Below the pieces are notes generated by a model. That model was given only the letters and a program-made list of their open reading frames with translations, had not been told where the DNA came from and made no database searches. Positions 5,293 to 7,465 of a stretch of DNA of 7,465 nt are shown here, in pieces (within the stretch, counting starts at the first letter, position 1; each line of letters begins with the position of its first letter). The translations under genes and the position numbers were made by a program. Origin of the DNA: Oscillospiraceae bacterium (GTDB lineage Bacteria > Bacillota > Clostridia > Oscillospirales > Ruminococcaceae); NCBI GenBank assembly GCA_016296485.1, contig JAEDJF010000072.1:1-7465 (forward strand), in the 5' to 3' direction.

Positions 5293-7170
5293 ATGTACGA
5301 AGCAAAGCTGAGCACAGTCCGGGTTTCGGATTTTAGGGGCGTCGACCTTTCGAGCCCTCCCGCCCACGTCGCCCCCTCCCGAAGCCCCGACGCCCCCACT
5401 ATGCTGCCGGACTTTTCCGGCAAGCCCGTCAAGCGCTCGGGCTACTCCCTCAAGCGCAGCCTCGGCGGCGAAATTTTCGGCGCTTTCGTCCTTCGGACCG
5501 CCGCCGGCGACCACCTTCTCATCCACTCGGGCACGAAGCTCTTCCTTGACGGCGGCGAAACGCCGGTATTTACCGGCCTTTCCCCCCGCCGCTCCTTCGC
5601 GAAGCAGTTCGGCGAGCGCATTTTCATCACCGACGGCGAAAAGCTTCGGGTCTTTTCCCTTTCGGAGGGCGGCGGGGGCGTCCTCGGCAAAGCCGAGGAT
5701 TTCGCCTACGTCCCCACTATCACCCTAGGGCGCACCGCCGCCGGGGGCGGCTCCGCCTTCGAGCCCTTCAACCTCATCGGAAAGCGCTTTCGGGAGGAAT
5801 TTTCCTCCGCCGCCGGGGACAAAACCTTCCAGCTCTCCTTCGGCGGGCTCGTTCCCGGGAGCGTTTCCGTCGAGGTTCTGGCGGCGGGCTCGGCGGTCTA
5901 TGACCGCCGGTGGACGAGTCTCGTCCCCGGGACGGATTTCTCCGCCGACGAGGAGACCGGCGCCGTGACCCTCGTCTCCGCCCCGGGCGTCTCGCCCATC
6001 GAGGGGGAGGACAACGTCCGGATAACCGCCGCCGTGGAAATAGAGGGCTACCCGGAGAGAATAAACCGCTGCCGGGTGTCGGCGCTTTACGGCGTCGGCG
6101 GCGCCGAAAACCGCCTTTTCCTCACCGGAAACCCGGACTTCCCGGGCGTCGACTGGCACAGCGAGATGAACGACCTTTGCTATTTCGGCGAGAGCTGGTA
6201 CTCCGAAATGGCGGGCGGCAAAAGCGCCTTCCTCGGCTACTCCCGCCTCGGGGACCTTCTCGTGACCCACAGCGAGGACGCAGAAAACGACTCGACGGTC
6301 TTTCTCCGCCAGGGCGTTATTATGGACGGCGAGGCGGCGTTCCCGATGACTAATATCCTCCACGGACCCGGGGCGGTTTCCCTTTCGGGCTTCGGGAACC
6401 TCGGCGAGGAGCCGCTCTTTCTAACGAAAAGCGGCGTTTTCGCCCTAACCGCCCACGACGCCAGCGGCGAAAAATACGCCCAGAACCGAAGCTGGTTCAT
6501 AAACAAGGCGCTTACGAAGAGCGACGCCCTCGGCTCCTCGGTTTTCTGCCCCTACGGGCATTTCATGCTCGTTTCGGCGGGAAGCCGCCTCTATCTTCTT
6601 GACGGGAGCCAGAAGAGCTACGACAGCGCCGCCCCCTACAGCACCTTCCAGTACGAGTGCTACTACTGGGAAAACGTCCCGGCGACGGCAATCTGGGTCT
6701 TTGAAAATACTCTTTATTTCGGCGACGCCGACGGAAACGTCTATGCCTTCGCCGACCCGGAGGACAGCTCCCCCGGCGCCTACACCGACTGCGGCGCGCC
6801 CATCGAAGCCCACTGGGACCTTCCGGAGATTTCCGGCGGGCGCTTCTATAACGCCAAAGCCCTCCGGGCGGTTTTCGTGAAGCTCGAGCCCCGCCCCCAC
6901 ACCTCCGTCACGGTCAAGGCGAAGATAAACGGCGTCTGGTCCGAGCTCTGGAGCGAGAGCGCCGCCTTCCGCTATTTCCGCTGGTCGGGAATAAAGTGGA
7001 GCGAGTTCGTCTGGCAGTGCGACGACGGCGCCCGCTCCTTCGGTCGCAGGCGGCTCATTCCCGCCCTCGACAAAATGCGGATACGCTTCGAAAACGCCGT
7101 CCCCGGGGAGCCCTTCGGGCTCTACGAAGCCGGCGTCGAGTTCGGCGAAGCCGGGAACAAGGCGTACTAA
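5293..7170 (+). CDS. Phage stopper / tail-hub beta-propeller-like structural protein
   Basis: 625-residue, non-enzymatic, beta-rich protein without signal peptide or membrane segments. The N-terminus (about 13-55: DFRGVDLS...MLPDFSGKPVKRSGY) matches the pattern of phage proteins that list a 'deposit and KRPGY' motif before a beta-propeller, as in P22 gp10-type packaged-DNA stabilisers or stoppers. Blade-like repeats follow, each a pair of strands with a Gly turn: DHLLIHSGTKLFLDGG (73-88), ERIFITDGEKLRVFSL (108-123), NRLFLTGNPDFPG (273-285), EPLFLTKSGVFALTA (373-387), HFMLVSAGSRLYLLDG (423-438), NTLYFGDADGNVYAFADP (472-489). An inserted beta-sandwich-like segment lies at about 176-250 (TDFSADEETGAVTLVS). 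The C-terminal end has KMRIRFENAVPGEPFGLYE (594-612), typical of this group as I recall. Its likely role is to close the capsid exit or join it to the tail. Intact, no frameshift. An alternative is a host beta-propeller of unknown role. Confidence 0.62.
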   Translation: MYEAKLSTVRVSDFRGVDLSSPPAHVAPSRSPDAPTMLPDFSGKPVKRSGYSLKRSLGGEIFGAFVLRTAAGDHLLIHSGTKLFLDGGETPVFTGLSPRRSFAKQFGERIFITDGEKLRVFSLSEGGGGVLGKAEDFAYVPTITLGRTAAGGGSAFEPFNLIGKRFREEFSSAAGDKTFQLSFGGLVPGSVSVEVLAAGSAVYDRRWTSLVPGTDFSADEETGAVTLVSAPGVSPIEGEDNVRITAAVEIEGYPERINRCRVSALYGVGGAENRLFLTGNPDFPGVDWHSEMNDLCYFGESWYSEMAGGKSAFLGYSRLGDLLVTHSEDAENDSTVFLRQGVIMDGEAAFPMTNILHGPGAVSLSGFGNLGEEPLFLTKSGVFALTAHDASGEKYAQNRSWFINKALTKSDALGSSVFCPYGHFMLVSAGSRLYLLDGSQKSYDSAAPYSTFQYECYYWENVPATAIWVFENTLYFGDADGNVYAFADPEDSSPGAYTDCGAPIEAHWDLPEISGGRFYNAKALRAVFVKLEPRPHTSVTVKAKINGVWSELWSESAAFRYFRWSGIKWSEFVWQCDDGARSFGRRRLIPALDKMRIRFENAVPGEPFGLYEAGVEFGEAGNKAY

Positions 7171-7174
7171 AGTG

Positions 7175-7298
7175 TTCGCGCCGTTTTGTGCCGCGCCCGC
7201 AAGCCGTAGGGGCGGATATTATCCGCCCGTAAGCCTTCCCCTCGGGGGAAGGTGGATTTGCCGCAAGGCAAAGACGGATGAGGTGTTTCGCCTTTGAT
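7175..7298 (-). repeat. Composite palindromic repeat, right copy (inverted relative to 183-299)
   Basis: The same modules as 183-299, read on the minus strand: tail (7175-7203), 25-bp core with the perfect palindrome GGGCGGATA-T-TATCCGCCC (7204-7228), hairpin CCTTCCCC-TCG-GGGGAAGG (7234-7252), hairpin TTTGCC-GCAA-GGCAAA (7257-7272) and the conserved GACGGATGAGG block (7273-7298). It starts 4 nt after the stopper-like stop codon. No ordinary terminator follows that gene, so the repeat may serve as its 3' end structure. Confidence 0.85.
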
Positions 7299-7309
7299 TT
7301 TTACTGTAT

Positions 7310-7349
7310 GGCGGGGCGCAGCCCCGCCGCTTTCCGGCGCTTCGCGCCG
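7310..7349. repeat. Two short perfect GC hairpins
   Basis: 7310-7328 pairs GGCGGGGC with GCCCCGCC around GCA; its 7-bp arms equal those of 90-109 and 7415-7434 but the loop differs. 7335-7349 pairs CGGCGC with GCGCCG around TTC. There is no T-tract and no coding potential. Confidence 0.65.
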
Positions 7350-7396
7350 TTTTGTCCCGTACCCGCACACCGTACGGGCGGATAATATTCGCCCGT
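7341..7396 (-). repeat. Partial third copy of the composite repeat
   Basis: Matches 7175-7230 at 48 of 56 positions in the same orientation, offset by 166 bp. It covers the tail module and the palindromic core; the core here has one arm mismatch (TTCGCCC instead of TCCGCCC, 7376-7394). It is followed by a C5-GAA-G5 hairpin (7398-7410) in place of the usual CCTTCCCC hairpin. Confidence 0.7.
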
Positions 7397-7413
7397 CCCC
7401 CCGAAGGGGGTTC

Positions 7414-7438
7414 CGGCGGGGTCAAGACCCCGCCCTAC
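7414..7438 (+). repeat. 25-bp direct copy of the 89-113 palindrome
   Basis: Identical over 25 bp to 89-113, including the GCGGGGTC-AA-GACCCCGC inverted repeat. With the composite repeats it shows that both ends of the window carry the same set of modules. The last bases (7439-7465) show nothing else. Confidence 0.85.
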
Positions 7439-7465
7439 GGTCGAGCTCCCGCCTCGCTATGACAG

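Noticed and set aside
4628..5305. 225-residue minus-strand frame across the divergent spacer and adaptor gene
   Set aside because: It reads through a terminator and an AT-rich promoter region, and its product has no recognisable pattern.
5725..6363. 212-residue minus-strand frame opposite the stopper-like gene
   Set aside because: Shadow of the plus-strand gene, which has a good RBS, coherent blade-like repeats and normal codon use.
1..7465. Composite transposon bounded by the inverted repeats
   Set aside because: No transposase, integrase or target-site duplication is visible, and several partial copies lie at each end, which fits a dispersed repeat family better.

Overview
The window looks like a piece of a GC-rich Clostridia (Firmicutes) chromosome, plausibly an uncultured gut lineage of the Oscillospirales type. 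The evidence is strong AGGAGG-type ribosome binding sites before most genes, a lipoprotein signal peptide, a clostridial-style threonine aldolase, an inducible-type glycogen synthase, and intergenic space full of short GC-rich palindromic repeats. The genus assignment is inference.

Layout. Positions 1-416 hold no gene but a dense array of palindromic repeat modules. A single-gene glgA unit follows (417-1835, +) and ends in a perfect 12-bp-stem terminator. Next comes an AT-rich, unrecognised lipoprotein gene (2000-2899, -). A two-gene minus-strand unit then reads leftward: a threonine-aldolase-family PLP enzyme (3529-4614) and, 26 nt later, a zinc-ribbon membrane protein of the DUF4870/Tic20-like type (3065-3502). 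A 298-bp divergent spacer (4615-4912) carries the aldolase promoter, a strong two-way terminator hairpin and an AT-rich stretch. To its right two genes read rightward, back to back: a 125-residue helical protein resembling phage head-tail adaptors (4913-5290) and a 625-residue protein resembling phage stopper / tail-hub beta-propeller proteins (5293-7170). The window ends in another palindromic repeat array (7175-7465).

How the parts relate. GlgA makes alpha-1,4-glucan storage polymer from ADP-glucose; its usual partners glgC/glgD/glgB are not in the window. The aldolase and zinc-ribbon genes are probably cotranscribed, but no functional link is evident. The adaptor/stopper pair is the most unusual content: two virion-connector-type genes, intact and host-like in base composition, with no capsid, portal, terminase, tail fibre, lysis or integrase gene beside them inside the window. 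They start just beyond a terminator that has no gene reading into it.

The two ends of the window are related. An approximately 120-bp composite repeat at 183-299 recurs in inverted orientation at 7175-7298, with 40 bp identical. A 25-bp palindromic element at 89-113 recurs as a direct copy at 7414-7438. One hairpin inside the composite repeat differs in sequence between copies yet stays fully paired, which suggests the fold itself is maintained. These repeats are probably a dispersed genomic family rather than the ends of one element, but that cannot be decided from this window.
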